A stretch of DNA of 35,389 nt from Rikenellaceae bacterium (GCA_015060015.1 SUZG01000017.1:1-35389), one strand, 5' to 3'. Positions 9,434-19,620 are shown, numbered from the stretch's first letter. Notes: a model not told the origin generated them from the sequence alone. A program made the numbers and translations.

Positions 9434-9464
9434 CAAATATAGAAAAATTTGGCACACAATCTAA
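9434..9464 (-). promoter_or_regulatory. Symporter gene promoter
   Basis: On the minus strand TTAG (9461-9464), 19 bp, TATATTTG (9434-9441). The -7 box is perfect and the -33 box has one mismatch. The leader would be about 25 nt. Confidence 0.6.
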
Positions 9465-9609
9465 TATTTTATCAACTTTTTACAATCTGCACTAAAATCT
9501 TTCAACCTTACACACCTTTTTCAGTAATATTTATCACTTTCCCAACAGCACGAAAGAGATTGCACGGAAAGGAGATTACTAACAAAAAAAAGAATTACCC
9601 ATTACCGAC

Positions 9610-9640
9610 AAAAAAAGGATTGCCCACAAAAGAGCAATCC
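9610..9640 (-). terminator. Intrinsic terminator of the dnaX-tyrS-folB run
   Basis: On the minus strand GGATTGCTC, a 7-nt loop and GGGCAATCC are followed by seven T residues. It lies about 24 bp after the folB stop. The rest of the 258-bp gap (9406-9663) holds the symporter promoter and A/T-rich sequence in which I see nothing else. Confidence 0.85.
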
Positions 9641-9663
9641 CCATAAAGATATCAAACCTCGCA

Positions 9664-10017
9664 CTATCCCCGAAGAGTGACACTCACGCGGCCGACCTTG
9701 CCACCAAGTGGCGGGGCAAGTTTCGCCACCGTACACTCCACCTCAACAATCTGCGGGAAATGCTCCTTCACAGCAACGATAATATTCTGTGCCACCCTCT
9801 CAATGGTGCGTTGCGTAACACGCATCTGTTCACGCACCACCTCATAGACCGTCAGATAGTTTACCGCCAGCTCCACAGCGTCCTTATCGGCCACCTCGCC
9901 CAGATGAGCCGTGATGACCAGCTCCACCTCGAAGCGATTGCCAACCATCTGCTCCAAGTCGTAGCAGCCGTGATTGGCACGAAACTCCATATCCTGTAAA
10001 TGTATTGTGTAGAGCAT
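9664..10017 (-). CDS. folB: Dihydroneopterin aldolase
   Basis: Cleaves 7,8-dihydroneopterin to 6-hydroxymethyl-dihydropterin and glycolaldehyde in folate synthesis. The 117-residue protein has the catalytic and pterin-binding residues in family positions: Glu22 (in CYDLEQ), Tyr52-53 region (NYLTVYEVV) and Lys99 in the C-terminal KLAPPLGG motif. It is the last gene of the dnaX-tyrS-folB run, 44 bp downstream of tyrS, and is followed by a strong terminator. Other folate genes are not in the window. Confidence 0.93.
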   Translation of the reverse strand: MLYTIHLQDMEFRANHGCYDLEQMVGNRFEVELVITAHLGEVADKDAVELAVNYLTVYEVVREQMRVTQRTIERVAQNIIVAVKEHFPQIVEVECTVAKLAPPLGGKVGRVSVTLRG

Positions 10018-10061
10018 CTTTTCGGGTTTTACTGTTTCAATACTATAATTACAACAACCGC

Positions 10062-11360
10062 CTACTCGACAATGATAAGGAAGTAGTTCTTCTTACCCTT
10101 CTGTGCGATGATATACTTGCCGGCGATAAGGTCAGCCTCGGTAACCTGACGCATTGGGTCAGCAACCTTCTCCTTGTTGAGTGACACGCCACCCGCCTGC
10201 GTCATCTTGCGGCACTCGCCCTTCGAGGGGAATACCTGTGTATGCTCTGCACAGAAATCAACAAACGAACAACCCAACTGCTCACGCTTGATAGTGAACT
10301 GCGGAACGCCCTCAAACACCTGCAACAGGGTCTGCTCGTCCAGCTTCTTCAACGCCTCCGATGTAGCACCGCCGAACAAAATCTGTGAAGCCTCAACAGC
10401 CTTCTCGTACTCCTCCTTTGAGTGAATCATCGTGGTAATCTCCTGTGCCAGACGCTTCTGCAACACACGCAAGTGCGGAGCCTCATCGTGCTCGGCGATA
10501 AGAGCATCGATTGTAGCCTTATCCAGAAGTGTGAAAATCTTGATATAACGCTTCGCATCATCGTCACTCACATTCAGCCAGAACTGATAGAACTTGTAAG
10601 GCGATGTGTAGGCAGGCGAGAGCCATACATTACCACTCTCGGTCTTACCGAACTTCGTACCATCGGCCTTGGTGATAAGCGGGCAGGTGATAGCAAAAGC
10701 CTCATTCTCCGAGCCCAACTTACGGCGAATCAACTCCGTACCGGTAGTGATATTACCCCACTGGTCGGCACCACCAAGCTGCACCTTGCAATTCAGGGTC
10801 TGATAGAGATGCAGGAAGTCGTAGCCCTGCAACAGCTGATAGGTAAACTCGGTAAATGACATACCGTCACCCTCGCCATTGAAGCGTTTCTTGACCGAGT
10901 CCTTCGCCATCATATAGTTTACGGTGATGCACTTACCGATATCGCGTGCAAAATCGAGGAACGAGAACTCCTTCATCCAGTCGTAGTTGTTCACGAGCAG
11001 AGCCTTGTTCTCGGCCTCCGACTCAAAGTCGAGCAACTTGGCGAGCTGTGCCTTAATGGCCTCCTGATTGTTACGCAACGTAGCCTCATCCAACAGGTTA
11101 CGTTCCTGCGACTTGCCACTTGGGTCGCCAATCATACCCGTAGCACCACCAATCAGGGCAACGGGGCGATGACCGCACATCTGGAAATGCTTCAAAATCA
11201 TAACACCCACCAAGTGACCGATATGCAATGAATCGGCGGTAGGGTCGATACCCAAATAAGCGGTTGTCATCTCCTTCTCCAACTGCTCTTTGGCTCCGGG
11301 CATAATGGTATGAATCATACCACGCCACTCTAACTCCTCTACAAAATTCTTGTTTGCCAT
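10062..11360 (-). CDS. tyrS: Tyrosyl-tRNA synthetase
   Basis: Class I aminoacyl-tRNA synthetase that charges tRNA-Tyr. I choose the ATG at 11360 (432 residues, [14 protein letters not shown]), which matches the family start; an upstream in-frame ATG would add 18 atypical residues and overlap the end of dnaX. It shows HIGH (residues 46-49), the KMSKS equivalent KFGKT (236-240), tyrosine-pocket GGADQWGN (196-203) and a C-terminal S4-type RNA-binding domain ([10 protein letters not shown]). It starts 35 bp after the dnaX stop with no promoter seen between, so cotranscription is likely. I saw no T-box or other leader. Confidence 0.95.
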   Translation of the reverse strand: MANKNFVEELEWRGMIHTIMPGAKEQLEKEMTTAYLGIDPTADSLHIGHLVGVMILKHFQMCGHRPVALIGGATGMIGDPSGKSQERNLLDEATLRNNQEAIKAQLAKLLDFESEAENKALLVNNYDWMKEFSFLDFARDIGKCITVNYMMAKDSVKKRFNGEGDGMSFTEFTYQLLQGYDFLHLYQTLNCKVQLGGADQWGNITTGTELIRRKLGSENEAFAITCPLITKADGTKFGKTESGNVWLSPAYTSPYKFYQFWLNVSDDDAKRYIKIFTLLDKATIDALIAEHDEAPHLRVLQKRLAQEITTMIHSKEEYEKAVEASQILFGGATSEALKKLDEQTLLQVFEGVPQFTIKREQLGCSFVDFCAEHTQVFPSKGECRKMTQAGGVSLNKEKVADPMRQVTEADLIAGKYIIAQKGKKNYFLIIVE

Positions 11361-11394
11361 TATTATATATTTTTCGATTTCAAATTCCTTCTCA

Positions 11395-13350
11395 CTATTC
11401 AAACTCCATGTCAAGCATCTGCTTCAACTTCAACAGATTGGGGTTTTTATCCGTCATATATTTCACTCTGTCCTCCAACTTGATAGGAATCGATGCCCGC
11501 ATCTGCTCATTTATCTTCACGCTTAATTCCAGTCCACCCTGCACGCCGGCGATAGAGGCCACCTGCATCAGCAACTCCAGCTTGGCACGCATAATCTCCT
11601 CATACAAGGCTCGTGTCGGCACCTCCACCTCAATAGTATTGCCACTGACGGTCATCTTCTCAAAGGCAACCACAAAACGTGGTCTCTCCTCCGAAATGGT
11701 GTGGATAATCCTCTCCTTCACCAATGTTATCTTCTCCTCGCTGGCGGGGTCTATATCGCTAACCGCTTTCTCCTCAACCTTATCAGCAGACTCCTCCTGC
11801 GATGTATCGGCATTCATCATATCCAGAATGGAGAGTCCTCCCGCTGCCTTGCGGCGAGCCGCTGTCGGTCGGTCTTCGGTTGCGGTTGCAGTAGTAGTTG
11901 CCGTTGTAGTCGCGGTTGCGGTAGCCGTTATAGCATCCGCCTCCTCTTTGGCTCTCTCTGCCGGCTGCAATTCACTCACTGACTCATTCGCCAAAACTCG
12001 CTGTTCGGTCGGCTCCACCACCGGCTCTGCTATCGGTTTCGTTTCCGTCTCCTTCAAAGTACCCGTTGTCGGCTCGACCTTCTCCTCCGCCACATGCTTA
12101 ACCTCTGCGGCAGGCTTAACTTCTGCCACCTGTCTAACCTCCGCTGTCGGCTCGGCCACAGGTTTCGGTGGTACTGCAACATTTACAGCACCCGCAGGAG
12201 TGATATTTTGAGGAAGTTCGGGCAGAAGATACTCCGCCTCTACTGCGAAGTCGTTATTTTTTTTTTTGCCCAAGCCCGCAATCTTCATAAGGCTCAGTTC
12301 AACCAACAATCTCTGGTTTGACGACTGCTTTATCTTTCCGTCTGCCTCCGTGAGCAGGGATATGGCTCCGAACAGGAACTCCGGAGAGCAATGCGTTGCC
12401 TGCTGACGATAGCGGTCAAGAAGCGTTCCCGTAAGCTCGATAAGCGAGATTGCAGGGCCTTGTGCCAGCAACAAATCGCGCATATGGTTATTCAGTCCCG
12501 CCATAAATGTCTGCCCGGAGAAGCCCTTTGACAAAACCTCGTCAAAACGCAGCAGAGCAGAGATGTAGTCGCCTTCCAGCAACTGCTCGGTAATCTGAAA
12601 ATAGGTATCATAGTCCAGCACATTCAGCGTCTGGGCAACCTCTTTGTATTGCAGGTTGGCGTTGCAGAACGACACCGCCTTATCGAACATCGACAGGGCA
12701 TCACGCATACCGCCATCGGCCTTCTGGGCTATGAGGTTCAGCGACTCCTCGTCGTAGGTCACGCCCTCCTGCTCGGCGATATGCTTCAGGTAGCCCACCG
12801 AATCCTCAACACGGATACGGTTGAAGTCGTAAACCTGACAACGCGACAGGATTGTAGGGATAATCTTATGCTTCTCGGTTGTTGCGAGGATAAACACAGC
12901 GTGCTTGGGAGGCTCCTCCAAAGTTTTCAGGAAGGCGTTGAACGCCTGCTGCGAGAGCATGTGCACCTCGTCGATGATGAAGAGTGAATATTTTCCGATT
13001 TGCGGCATAATACGCACCTGCTCGATAAGCGAACGGATATCATCCACCGAGTTGTTTGATGCGGCATCCAGCTCGTGGATATTCATCGAACGGCCCTCAT
13101 TGAAGGCACGGCACGACTCGCACTCGTTGCACGCCTCCGAGCCGTTGGGGTTAAGACAATTTATCGCCTTGGCAAATATGCGGGCACAGGTGGTCTTACC
13201 CACTCCGCGAGGGCCGCAGAAGAGGTATGCGTGTGCCAACTGACCACGTTCAATGGCATTTTTCAACGTGGATGTGATGCTCTGCTGCCCCACTACCGAG
13301 GCAAATGTCGCAGGTCGATATTTTCGTGCCGAAACAATAAATTCACTCAT
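11395..13350 (-). CDS. dnaX: DNA polymerase III subunit tau/gamma
   Basis: Clamp-loader ATPase of the replicative polymerase (651 residues). Domain I has Walker [10 protein letters not shown] (46-54), a C4 zinc module (Cys65, Cys74, Cys77, Cys80), Walker B DEVH (127-130) and the sensor SRC (169-171). Domains II-III run to about residue 360. A low-complexity linker (about 370-520) includes repeated VAEVK-like units and an Ala/Thr tract (474-491) before the tau-specific C-terminus. Codons 362-365 lie in a run of 11 A residues (12257-12267 on the plus strand), where a -1 shift gives an immediate stop; see findings. First gene of the run with tyrS and folB. Confidence 0.96.
   Translation of the reverse strand: MSEFIVSARKYRPATFASVVGQQSITSTLKNAIERGQLAHAYLFCGPRGVGKTTCARIFAKAINCLNPNGSEACNECESCRAFNEGRSMNIHELDAASNNSVDDIRSLIEQVRIMPQIGKYSLFIIDEVHMLSQQAFNAFLKTLEEPPKHAVFILATTEKHKIIPTILSRCQVYDFNRIRVEDSVGYLKHIAEQEGVTYDEESLNLIAQKADGGMRDALSMFDKAVSFCNANLQYKEVAQTLNVLDYDTYFQITEQLLEGDYISALLRFDEVLSKGFSGQTFMAGLNNHMRDLLLAQGPAISLIELTGTLLDRYRQQATHCSPEFLFGAISLLTEADGKIKQSSNQRLLVELSLMKIAGLGKKKNNDFAVEAEYLLPELPQNITPAGAVNVAVPPKPVAEPTAEVRQVAEVKPAAEVKHVAEEKVEPTTGTLKETETKPIAEPVVEPTEQRVLANESVSELQPAERAKEEADAITATATATTTATTTATATEDRPTAARRKAAGGLSILDMMNADTSQEESADKVEEKAVSDIDPASEEKITLVKERIIHTISEERPRFVVAFEKMTVSGNTIEVEVPTRALYEEIMRAKLELLMQVASIAGVQGGLELSVKINEQMRASIPIKLEDRVKYMTDKNPNLLKLKQMLDMEFE
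12257..12267 (-). promoter_or_regulatory. Putative dnaX slippage / frameshift site (A11)
   Basis: The coding strand reads GGC, then 11 A, then TAAC. In the normal frame this is Gly-Lys-Lys-Lys-Asn-Asn. With one extra A in the mRNA, or a -1 ribosomal shift, it reads four Lys codons and then TAA, giving a 365-residue product with domains I-III only. Loss of one A gives a stop five codons later. E. coli dnaX uses ribosomal frameshifting and Thermus dnaX uses transcriptional slippage at A-runs to make gamma. Use of this site here is inferred. Confidence 0.6.
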
Positions 13351-13358
13351 AGCAAAGG

Positions 13359-13366
13359 CAAAGATA
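13359..13366 (-). promoter_or_regulatory. Probable dnaX promoter (-7 box)
   Basis: TATCTTTG on the minus strand matches TAnnTTTG and ends only 8 bp before the dnaX ATG, so the leader would be a few nucleotides at most. No clear -33 box is seen. Confidence 0.5.
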
Positions 13367-13400
13367 CAAAAATATTCGTATTATTTCTCTTTTATACCAT

Positions 13401-13434
13401 AAAAAAGAGTGCCGACATCAAAAGGTCGGCACTC
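13401..13434 (-). terminator. Intrinsic terminator of the YebC gene
   Basis: On the minus strand GAGTGCCGAC, an 8-nt loop and GTCGGCACTC form a perfect 10-bp stem followed by TTTTTT. It lies about 32 bp after the YebC-family stop and upstream of the dnaX promoter. Confidence 0.9.
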
Positions 13435-13466
13435 CCCTATCTCGTGGAATAACTATTTCGAAAAAT

Positions 13467-14195
13467 TTACTCCTCGTCGTCGGCCTCGGCCATTGTGGTA
13501 TAGACATTTACCACATCGTCGTCCTCCTCCAGTTTCTCCTGCAACTTCTCGACAGCCTCGCGCTCCTCGGCTGTAAGCTCCTTGGTGTCGGTGGGGATAC
13601 GCACGCCCTCACCCGATACCAGCTCGTAGCCCATATCCTCAATCCACTTCTGGATAGCACCGAATGACTCGTAAGGGGCACTAACGGTTACCTCACCATC
13701 CTCGGCGAAGAACTCATCTACACCCAGGTCGATCATCTCCAACTCCATCTCCTCGAGATCAACACCCGCAGCGGGCTTAAACTTGAAGATACACTTATGC
13801 TCGAACATAAACGCCACAGAGCCAGAGTTACCCAGCGTACCACCGCACTTGTTGAAGTACATACGAACGCTGGCAACCGTACGGTTGGTGTTGTCGGTAG
13901 CGGTCTCCACCAAGAACGCTACACCGTGAGGACCATAGCCTTCGTAAATCATCTCCTTATAGTCGGCAGCATCCTTATCCGTAGCACGCTTGATAGCACG
14001 TTCGATATTCTCCTTCGGCATATTCTCTGCCTTGGCATTCTGGATAAGTATACGCAGACGGGTATTTGATGAGGGGTCTGAACCCGCAGCCTTAACGGCA
14101 ATCTCAATCTCCTTACCAATCTTTGTAAAGACGCGGGCCATATGTCCCCAACGCTTCATTTTTCTCGCTTTACGATATTCAAAAGCTCTTCCCAT
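13467..14195 (-). CDS. YebC/PmpR (TACO1) family protein
   Basis: A 242-residue member of the widespread YebC family. Members have been described as DNA-binding regulators and, more recently, as translation factors that help ribosomes through difficult stretches such as polyproline; which applies here is not shown. Visible features are the N-terminal basic region MGRAFEYRKARKMKRWGHMARVF (first 23 residues), the GSDPSSNTRLR segment (about 38-48), GPHGVAFLVE and an acidic C-terminus. The N-terminus has the MGRAFEYRKARK form rather than the MAGHSKW form of E. coli YebC. It is a single-gene unit divergent from the threonylcarbamoyl-AMP synthase. Confidence 0.93.
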   Translation of the reverse strand: MGRAFEYRKARKMKRWGHMARVFTKIGKEIEIAVKAAGSDPSSNTRLRILIQNAKAENMPKENIERAIKRATDKDAADYKEMIYEGYGPHGVAFLVETATDNTNRTVASVRMYFNKCGGTLGNSGSVAFMFEHKCIFKFKPAAGVDLEEMELEMIDLGVDEFFAEDGEVTVSAPYESFGAIQKWIEDMGYELVSGEGVRIPTDTKELTAEEREAVEKLQEKLEEDDDVVNVYTTMAEADDEE

Positions 14196-14233
14196 AGTGA
14201 GTTATATTTTTTTGTTATTAATTTTCCGAGATG

Positions 14234-14264
14234 CAAAATTAGTAAAAAAAAAGCAACGAACAAT
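14234..14264 (-). promoter_or_regulatory. YebC-family gene promoter
   Basis: On the minus strand ATTG (14261-14264), 19 bp, TAATTTTG (14234-14241). Expected leader about 35 nt. Confidence 0.65.
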
Positions 14265-14326
14265 CTTATATGCAAAAATTAGTCAGCAATCACAGGTGTT
14301 ATGCTATAAAAATGGAGAGTTTTTCG

Positions 14327-14334
14327 TATTTTTG
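14327..14334 (+). promoter_or_regulatory. Threonylcarbamoyl-AMP synthase promoter (-7 box)
   Basis: TATTTTTG fits TAnnTTTG and lies 16 bp before the ATG at 14351, giving a leader near 10-12 nt. It supports the ATG at 14351 over the in-frame ATG at 14270, which lies upstream of this box. No clear -33 box. Confidence 0.5.
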
Positions 14335-14350
14335 CCGAAAATCTAAAATT

Positions 14351-14917
14351 ATGGAGAAGGAGATACAGGCAGTTTTGGAGATATTGCGTGCCGGCGGGTT
14401 GATACTCTACCCCACCGATACGGTATGGGGCATAGGTTGCGACGCCACAAACGAGGAGGCCGTTGCCAAGGTCTATGCATTGAAGCGTAGCGAGAACAAG
14501 CACTCGATGCTCGTCCTGTGCCGCGATGCCGATATGATTGTGCGTTATGTGAATAAAGCACCGGGCATAGCCTTCGAGGTTATGGAGATGAGTGAGAAGC
14601 CATTGACCCTGATTCTGGAGGGTGCTGTGGGCGTTGCGAAAAACCTCATTCCCGAGGAGGGCACGCTGGGCGTGAGAGTCCCCGACCACGAGTTCTGCCG
14701 TCAGCTGTTGCGAAAGTTTGGCAAACCGATAGTTTCAACCTCGGCAAATATATCGGGCGAGCCTACACCTATGAAGGGTCTGGGCGAGGTGAGCCGCGAG
14801 ATTATTGACGGCGTGGATTATGTGGTAAATCCCCGTTTTCAGGGTAAGCCGACCTGCAAGCCGAGTGCGATTATGGCCTTCGGCGAGAGAGGCGAGGTGA
14901 CGATTATCCGCAAGTAA
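14351..14917 (+). CDS. L-threonylcarbamoyladenylate synthase (Sua5/YrdC/YwlC family)
   Basis: Makes threonylcarbamoyl-AMP from threonine, bicarbonate and ATP, the first step of t6A37 modification of ANN-decoding tRNAs. The chosen start at 14351 (MEKEIQAVLEILRAGG) gives 188 residues, the length of the short TsaC-like form with no extra Sua5 domain. Family features are YPTDTVWGIGCDA (about 20-32), the KR-S-N-KHSM segment that binds nucleotide, and STSANISGEPT towards the C-terminus. It is monocistronic and converges on purC through a shared bidirectional terminator. The tsaB/D/E partners are not in the window. Confidence 0.94.
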   Translation: MEKEIQAVLEILRAGGLILYPTDTVWGIGCDATNEEAVAKVYALKRSENKHSMLVLCRDADMIVRYVNKAPGIAFEVMEMSEKPLTLILEGAVGVAKNLIPEEGTLGVRVPDHEFCRQLLRKFGKPIVSTSANISGEPTPMKGLGEVSREIIDGVDYVVNPRFQGKPTCKPSAIMAFGERGEVTIIRK

Positions 14918-14941
14918 AGGGCTGCAAATCAGTCAGCAAAC

Positions 14942-14979
14942 AAAAAAAAGAGTTCGGTTTCTGGCCGAACTCTTTTTTT
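14942..14979. terminator. Bidirectional intrinsic terminator between the Sua5-family gene and purC
   Basis: AGAGTTCGG pairs with CCGAACTCT around a short loop, flanked by a run of A on the left and T on the right. It therefore reads as hairpin plus T-run on both strands and serves both convergent genes. Confidence 0.9.
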
Positions 14980-14996
14980 CGTTATATGTAGCCGTC

Positions 14997-15941
14997 TTAC
15001 AACTTCGCCAAACACTCGGTAATATTCTTCTCGATACGGGCCAATACGTCGCCCTCCTCGCCCTTGACGAACTTCTCGCCGACGATATTTTCATAAAGCT
15101 CGATATATCGTTCTGTGATGTTATCCACGATTTCGGGAGTCATCTCGGGTACCTGCTGACCCTCCTGACCCTGGAAGCCGTTCGCCATCAACCACTCGCG
15201 AACAAACTCCTTTGAGAGCTGCTTCTGCTTCTCGCCTGCCGCAAGTCGCTGCTCGTAGCCCTCGGCGTAGAAATAACGCGATGAGTCGGGGGTGTGAATC
15301 TCGTCCATAAGGTAAATCTTGCCCTCCTTCTTACCGAACTCATACTTCGTATCGACCAAAATCAAGCCCATCTTCGCCGCAATCTCTGTTCCACGCTGGA
15401 AGATAGCTCGTGTGTAGGCCTCCAACTGCTCGTAATCCTCGCGGCTCACGATACCCTGTGCGATAATCTCCTCCTTCGAGATATCCTCGTCGTGGCCCTC
15501 GGCAGCCTTGGTTGTAGGGGTGATGATAGGCTCGGGGAACTTCTGATTCTCGACCATTCCCTCGGGCATCTCAACGCCACAGATAGTACGCTTGCCGGCC
15601 TTGTACTCACGCCACGCGTGGCCAGAGAGATAGCCACGGATAACCATCTCAACCTTGAAGGGCTCGCACTTATGACCTACGGTTACCATCGGGTCGGGCA
15701 CGGCAATCTTCCAGTTGGGGAGGATATCGGTCGTCGCGTCGAGGAACTTCGCCGCAATCTGGTTCAAAACCTGACCCTTGAAGGGAATACCCTTGGGCAG
15801 CACCACATCAAATGCCGAAATACGGTCTGATACAACCATTACAAGATAATCGCCCTCGATGCTATATACATCACGCACCTTGCCCACATAATGAGCCGTC
15901 TGTCCCGGCAGATTAAAAGAGGTCTTTACTATTGCTTCCAT
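14997..15941 (-). CDS. purC: Phosphoribosylaminoimidazole-succinocarboxamide synthase (SAICAR synthetase)
   Basis: Joins aspartate to CAIR in de novo purine synthesis, using ATP. At 314 residues it belongs to the longer PurC type found in Bacteroidetes and yeast rather than the roughly 240-residue E. coli type. Visible signatures are GKVRDVYS (about 20-27), [17 protein letters not shown], the second PurC signature region around [13 protein letters not shown], and LVDTKYEFG towards the C-terminus. It has no other pur genes next to it. The predicted promoter gives an unusually long leader of about 95-100 nt, in which I recognised no known riboswitch. Confidence 0.95.
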   Translation of the reverse strand: MEAIVKTSFNLPGQTAHYVGKVRDVYSIEGDYLVMVVSDRISAFDVVLPKGIPFKGQVLNQIAAKFLDATTDILPNWKIAVPDPMVTVGHKCEPFKVEMVIRGYLSGHAWREYKAGKRTICGVEMPEGMVENQKFPEPIITPTTKAAEGHDEDISKEEIIAQGIVSREDYEQLEAYTRAIFQRGTEIAAKMGLILVDTKYEFGKKEGKIYLMDEIHTPDSSRYFYAEGYEQRLAAGEKQKQLSKEFVREWLMANGFQGQEGQQVPEMTPEIVDNITERYIELYENIVGEKFVKGEEGDVLARIEKNITECLAKL

Positions 15942-16041
15942 AATATTTTGGGTTTAATCATTAACTCTAACTCACCTTGTCGCCTGCTACGCAACCCATT
16001 GGCTACAAATGCCACAACGCCGCCCGCAGGAGTTTCTGCCA

Positions 16042-16057
16042 CAAAAATACAAATATA
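16042..16057 (-). promoter_or_regulatory. purC promoter region (two -7-like boxes)
   Basis: On the minus strand TATATTTG (16050-16057) is directly followed by TATTTTTG (16042-16049); both match TAnnTTTG. TTTG occurs 23 bp upstream of the first box, slightly beyond the usual spacing. The leader from here to the purC ATG would be about 95-100 nt. Confidence 0.45.
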
Positions 16058-16149
16058 TTTATTCGCGTTGCACCGATTTTCAAAAATATCATTTAACAAA
16101 TTATTCACAAATTTTTATTGATATTTCTGCCGAGGCAACTCTCTTTTTG

Positions 16150-16157
16150 TATATTTG
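16150..16157 (+). promoter_or_regulatory. DUF819 gene promoter (-7 box)
   Basis: TATATTTG matches TAnnTTTG and lies 19 bp before the ATG at 16177. This rules out the in-frame upstream ATG at 16009. No clear -33 box. Confidence 0.5.
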
Positions 16158-16176
16158 TAGTCAAATAGCACACTTT

Positions 16177-17355
16177 ATGGCAAATTTACTCAACTATATT
16201 ATCCCGCTGATACTCTTCTGTGGCACGCCGGCTCTCATTATGTGGCTCTGCCGACGCTTTCCGTCGCTTGACAAGATTGGCCCGATAATGTTGCTCTATG
16301 CGGTGGGTATGGTCGTGGGAAATATAGGTATCCTGCCCGCCGAGGTGACGACCTTGCAGGAGATTATTCCCAACATCGCCATTCCGCTGGCTATCCCGAT
16401 GATGCTTTTCGACTGTCGCTTCTCTCGCCACGAGGTGGGCAAGCAGGTAAAGATTGTGACAAGCGGATTTCTGGCGGTCTGCCTGGCGGTCATTTTCGGC
16501 TATATGCTCTTTGGGCGACACATCAGCCAAGGTGCCGAGGTAGGTGGCATCATTTCGGGTATGTACACGGGCGGAACGATAAACGCTGCGGCTCTGCAAG
16601 CCATTTTTCAGATCAGCAGCGAGAACTATATCCTCATAAACTCTTACGACATAATCATTTCGTTCCTCTATTTCGTATTTCTTTTCAGCATTGGCATACG
16701 CCTCTTCCGCAAGGCATATCGTGCAAGCGGCTGCAAGGCGACTGCCGCATTGCTCAACGAGTGCGAGGCGGTGGAAAATGTACAGAGTAAGAGGGAAGAG
16801 AGCCTCGCGGCACGACTCTTTTGCCGCAGGGGTATGGCTCAACTTGGGCGTATCGTTCTGCTCACGCTATTGATTGCCGGTATCTCGGCAGGCGTGGCTC
16901 TGCTTATGCCCGAGGGGTGGTTTATGGTGGTTTTCATCCTGCTGATTACCACGCTGGGTGTCGCCTCGTCGTTTCTTAAACCCGTACGCAAGTTTGATTT
17001 GAGTTACGATGTGGGTATGTATCTTATCTATATTTTCAGCATCACCATAGCCTCTATGGCCAACTTCAAGAATCTCGACCTTGCAACGGGAGTCAATCAG
17101 CTGGCATTTATGACCTTTGCGGTCTTTGTGTCACTTACTATTCACGCCATTGTCTGCCGATTGATGAAGGTCGATGCCGACTCTATGGTTATCTCGTCGG
17201 TGGCCTTTATCAACTCACCGCCATTTGTTCCGATGGCAGCAGCGGCTATGAACAACAAAAATGCCCTGCTGACGGGACTCGGTGCCGGCATCGTGGGTTA
17301 TGCCGTTGGCAATCATTTTGGAGTATTGATGACCCTGCTATTATCAAAATTATAG
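16177..17355 (+). CDS. DUF819 family membrane protein
   Basis: A 393-residue integral membrane protein with about ten to eleven hydrophobic segments, beginning MANLLNYIIPLILFCGTPALIMWLC. Glycine-rich conserved stretches such as GIISGMYTGGTINAAALQ (about residues 128-145) and the C-terminal AGIVGYAVGNHFG fit the DUF819 family of predicted permeases; the repeated layout suggests a two-repeat transporter fold, but no substrate is known. The start is chosen from the promoter 20 bp upstream. It is monocistronic, divergent from purC and convergent with groEL. Confidence 0.85.
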   Translation: MANLLNYIIPLILFCGTPALIMWLCRRFPSLDKIGPIMLLYAVGMVVGNIGILPAEVTTLQEIIPNIAIPLAIPMMLFDCRFSRHEVGKQVKIVTSGFLAVCLAVIFGYMLFGRHISQGAEVGGIISGMYTGGTINAAALQAIFQISSENYILINSYDIIISFLYFVFLFSIGIRLFRKAYRASGCKATAALLNECEAVENVQSKREESLAARLFCRRGMAQLGRIVLLTLLIAGISAGVALLMPEGWFMVVFILLITTLGVASSFLKPVRKFDLSYDVGMYLIYIFSITIASMANFKNLDLATGVNQLAFMTFAVFVSLTIHAIVCRLMKVDADSMVISSVAFINSPPFVPMAAAAMNNKNALLTGLGAGIVGYAVGNHFGVLMTLLLSKL

Positions 17356-17380
17356 CGATAAAAAATATAGTAATGATTAT

Positions 17381-17414
17381 AAAAAAGGTTGCAGACCAAA
17401 GTCAGCAACCTTTT
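17381..17414 (+). terminator. Intrinsic terminator of the DUF819 gene
   Basis: AAAAGGTTGC and GCAACCTTTT pair around a 12-nt loop and end in a T-run. It lies 26 bp after the stop. Being symmetrical in A and T it may also work on the minus strand for groEL. Confidence 0.8.
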
Positions 17415-17432
17415 CTTCGTTTTGAAAGTCTC

Positions 17433-17476
17433 TAACAAGGGATGTTTCGCTATGACGCCAAAATCACCTTGCTTGA
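17433..17476. repeat. Probable decayed remnant of the hairpin repeat
   Basis: TAACAAG (17433-17439) followed by GACGCCAAAA and CACCTTGCTTGAC resembles the two outer edges of the 103-bp repeat with the centre deleted. Called by eye only; the match is weak. Confidence 0.35.
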
Positions 17477-17504
17477 CAACCTTTTTTCTTCCCAAGAATT
17501 CGCA

Positions 17505-17608
17505 TAACAAGTGCTATTTTGAAGCTGCTCGAAGTTCACGAAAGCACAGCATACTAAAGCGTATGTGAGCATTTCGGGAACAAGGCAGATGCCGAAAGAG
17601 CCTTGTTA
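17505..17608. repeat. Hairpin repeat, copy C (104 bp)
   Basis: Third copy, starting 17 bp beyond the groEL stop. Outer edges TAACAAG (17505-17511) and CTTGTTA (17602-17608) match copy B exactly, as does the GAGCCTTGTTAG end. CATAC (17550-17554) and GTATG (17561-17565) form the tip. The middle arms have a sequence different from A and B, GTTCACGAAA (17534-17543) and TTTCGGGAAC (17572-17581), yet these pair with each other at nine of ten positions. The changed but still paired arms suggest that the fold is what is conserved. Confidence 0.78.
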
Positions 17609-17625
17609 GGCGGATTCTATTTTCA

Positions 17626-19272
<1,647 letters not shown>

Positions 19273-19291
19273 TTAATCGTTAGACTTGAAA

Positions 19292-19561
19292 TTAGCAGAT
19301 AGCCAGAATATCACTCTGCTTCATAATGAGGTAGTCGGTACCATCGACATTGATTTCGGTGCCGGCATACTTGCCATAGAGAACTGTGTCGCCCTCCTTA
19401 ACCTCCATCTTAACATCTGCGGTGCCGGGGCCTACGGCTACAACCTTACCCATCAGGGGCTTCTCTTTTGCTGTGTCGGGGATAAACAGACCGCCTGCGG
19501 TCTTCTCCTCTGCCGGATTGGGCAATACCAATACGCGGTCTGAAAGTGGTTTAATTGTCAT
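19292..19561 (-). CDS. groS: Co-chaperonin GroES (10 kDa)
   Basis: Lid of the GroEL chamber. At 89 residues it shows the N-terminal [22 protein letters not shown] with the mobile loop (split: [22 protein letters not shown], to about residue 25) and the C-terminal [14 protein letters not shown]. First gene of groES-groEL. The upstream gap (19562-19807) is shared with the divergent heparinase-like gene and carries paired TGACA/TGTCA inverted repeats that could control heat-shock expression. I could not fit a clean TAnnTTTG promoter for groES. Confidence 0.97.
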   Translation of the reverse strand: MTIKPLSDRVLVLPNPAEEKTAGGLFIPDTAKEKPLMGKVVAVGPGTADVKMEVKEGDTVLYGKYAGTEINVDGTDYLIMKQSDILAIC

Positions 19562-19608
19562 AATCTTTAAGTTTTTTATTTGTTTGTGTTTTCTTCCTGT
19601 CTGTTTCG

Positions 19609-19620
19609 GCCCTCACGGGC
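19609..19620 (-). promoter_or_regulatory. Small hairpin in the groES leader
   Basis: GCCC-GTGA-GGGC on the minus strand, about 48 bp upstream of the groES ATG. A GNRA loop on a 4-bp G/C stem is stable for its size; a role in mRNA stability or thermosensing would be speculation. Confidence 0.3.

Noticed and set aside
9406..9663. Small gene in the symporter-folB gap
   Set aside because: The only open frame (9449-9646) has Lys/Pro-rich sequence made by the terminator and A-runs, with no promoter of its own.
11875..11930. Ala/Thr-coding simple repeat in dnaX as a separate element
   Set aside because: It lies in the tau linker, stays in frame and is typical of low-complexity linkers. It is noted in the dnaX entry only.
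12257..12267. A11 run as a sequencing or assembly indel in dnaX
   Set aside because: The frame is correct across the run with exactly 11 A, and both sides encode normal DnaX sequence. An indel would have broken the gene.
16009..16176. 56-residue N-terminal extension of the DUF819 protein
   Set aside because: The extension overlaps the purC and DUF819 promoters and is not membrane-protein-like. The ATG at 16177 starts a clean hydrophobic N-terminus after a -7 box.
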